DNA from: Clostridiales bacterium | GTDB lineage: Bacteria; Bacillota; Clostridia; Lachnospirales; Lachnospiraceae | Assembly: GCA_029267975.1 (NCBI GenBank) | Contig: JAJUHH010000039.1 | Location: 1 to 12,644, forward strand | Direction: 5' to 3' | DNA length: 12,644 bases | Shown: positions 12,474 to 12,644 of the stretch, in pieces | Position numbering within the stretch: the stretch's first letter is position 1 | Layout of the letters: the number at the start of each line of letters is the position of its first letter | The notes under the pieces: generated by a model | Told to the model about the DNA's origin: nothing | Database searches by the model: none | The model's input: only the letters and a program-made list of their open reading frames with translations | Position numbers and translations under genes: made by a program

Positions 12474-12644
12474 GTGCGATGCCCAATTGCAGGGGCATTG
12501 GCAGGGTAGTGTAAAGTAACGTATGAAAACCCGTAGCCTGGAAATTTGGCTCAATCAGAACCTTGAAAATTGCTAGATATAGTTTGTTGGCAGGCTACCG
12601 CCGCCCTTGACAGCATGACAAAACAATGCTCCGGCATTTCTGCC
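12474..12644 (+). mobile_element. Probable 5' end of a group II intron (ribozyme domain I), continuing beyond the window
   Basis: The sequence changes to a highly structured non-coding stretch starting GTGCG, the conserved 5' end of group II introns. A first hairpin, ATGCCC/GGGCAT (12479-12484, 12493-12498), follows at once. GTAGCCTG (12533-12540) pairs exactly with CAGGCTAC (12591-12598), and AGCAT pairs with ATGCT (12612-12616, 12626-12630). The layout resembles domain I of bacterial introns. CAAATTT just before the boundary (12467-12473) is complementary to AAATTTG at 12542-12548, a possible exon-intron contact, though its palindromic AT core makes chance likely. It would lie 47 bases after pheS, in the usual pheS-pheT junction. 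No reverse-transcriptase reading frame is reached. Another structured RNA cannot be excluded. Confidence 0.5.

Noticed and set aside
12476..12484. GCGATGCCC shared with the terminator at 4131-4139, as a dispersed repeat
   Set aside because: Only nine bases match, the flanks differ, and both lie in GC-rich stems where chance similarity is likely.

Overview
The window looks like chromosome from a low-to-mid GC anaerobic Firmicute, most likely a Lachnospiraceae or Clostridium-like bacterium. The grounds are strong AGGAGG-type ribosome binding sites, sigma-A-like promoters with 17-base spacers, U-tailed intrinsic terminators, a T-box leader in front of pheS, and protein sequences of clostridial type. 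The assignment is by eye; no database search was possible.

Bases 1-4147, + strand: a four-gene run alternating two families, a xylose-isomerase-like TIM barrel (5'-truncated by the window edge), a Gfo/Idh/MocA dehydrogenase, a second TIM barrel and a second Gfo/Idh/MocA dehydrogenase. The run ends at a strong terminator at 4107-4141. Alternating NAD-dependent sugar oxidoreductases and metal-dependent isomerase/lyase barrels suggest oxidation and rearrangement of a sugar, cyclitol or glycoside through a keto intermediate. The substrate is not visible. Each gap between these genes holds an imperfect RNA hairpin without a U-tract.

Bases 4245-7477, + strand: queA (queuosine tRNA modification) starts at a TTG codon. 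It is followed by a 362-base gap with a possible promoter and two successive intrinsic terminators, and then by a 561-residue ammonium channel with a PII signalling domain fused to its C-terminus. The PII domain lacks the tyrosine uridylylated in enterobacterial GlnK/GlnB. The tandem terminators suggest that the transporter is controlled by attenuation. A bidirectional terminator separates it from the convergent genes to the right.

Bases 7534-9972, - strand: an FAD-dependent dehydrogenase (COG2509-like) with an N-terminal four-cysteine cluster, and a Cof-type HAD phosphatase. Each has its own good -35/-10 promoter. A 7-8-7 dyad at 9992-10013 lies between the HAD promoter and a divergent + strand promoter.

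Bases 10017-12644, + strand: a broken AAA-type ATPase gene carries an in-frame TGA inside Walker A and a one-base deletion near its 3' end. Next come a promoter, a T-box riboswitch with its terminator, and pheS. The expected pheT does not follow. Forty-seven bases after pheS the sequence becomes a structured stretch that begins GTGCG and looks like the 5' end of a group II intron running off the window.

Most genes are ordinary. The points most worth a second look are the Amt-PII fusion with its two-terminator leader, the doubly damaged ATPase, the probable intron in the pheS-pheT junction, and the dehydrogenase/TIM-barrel cluster with its intergenic hairpins.
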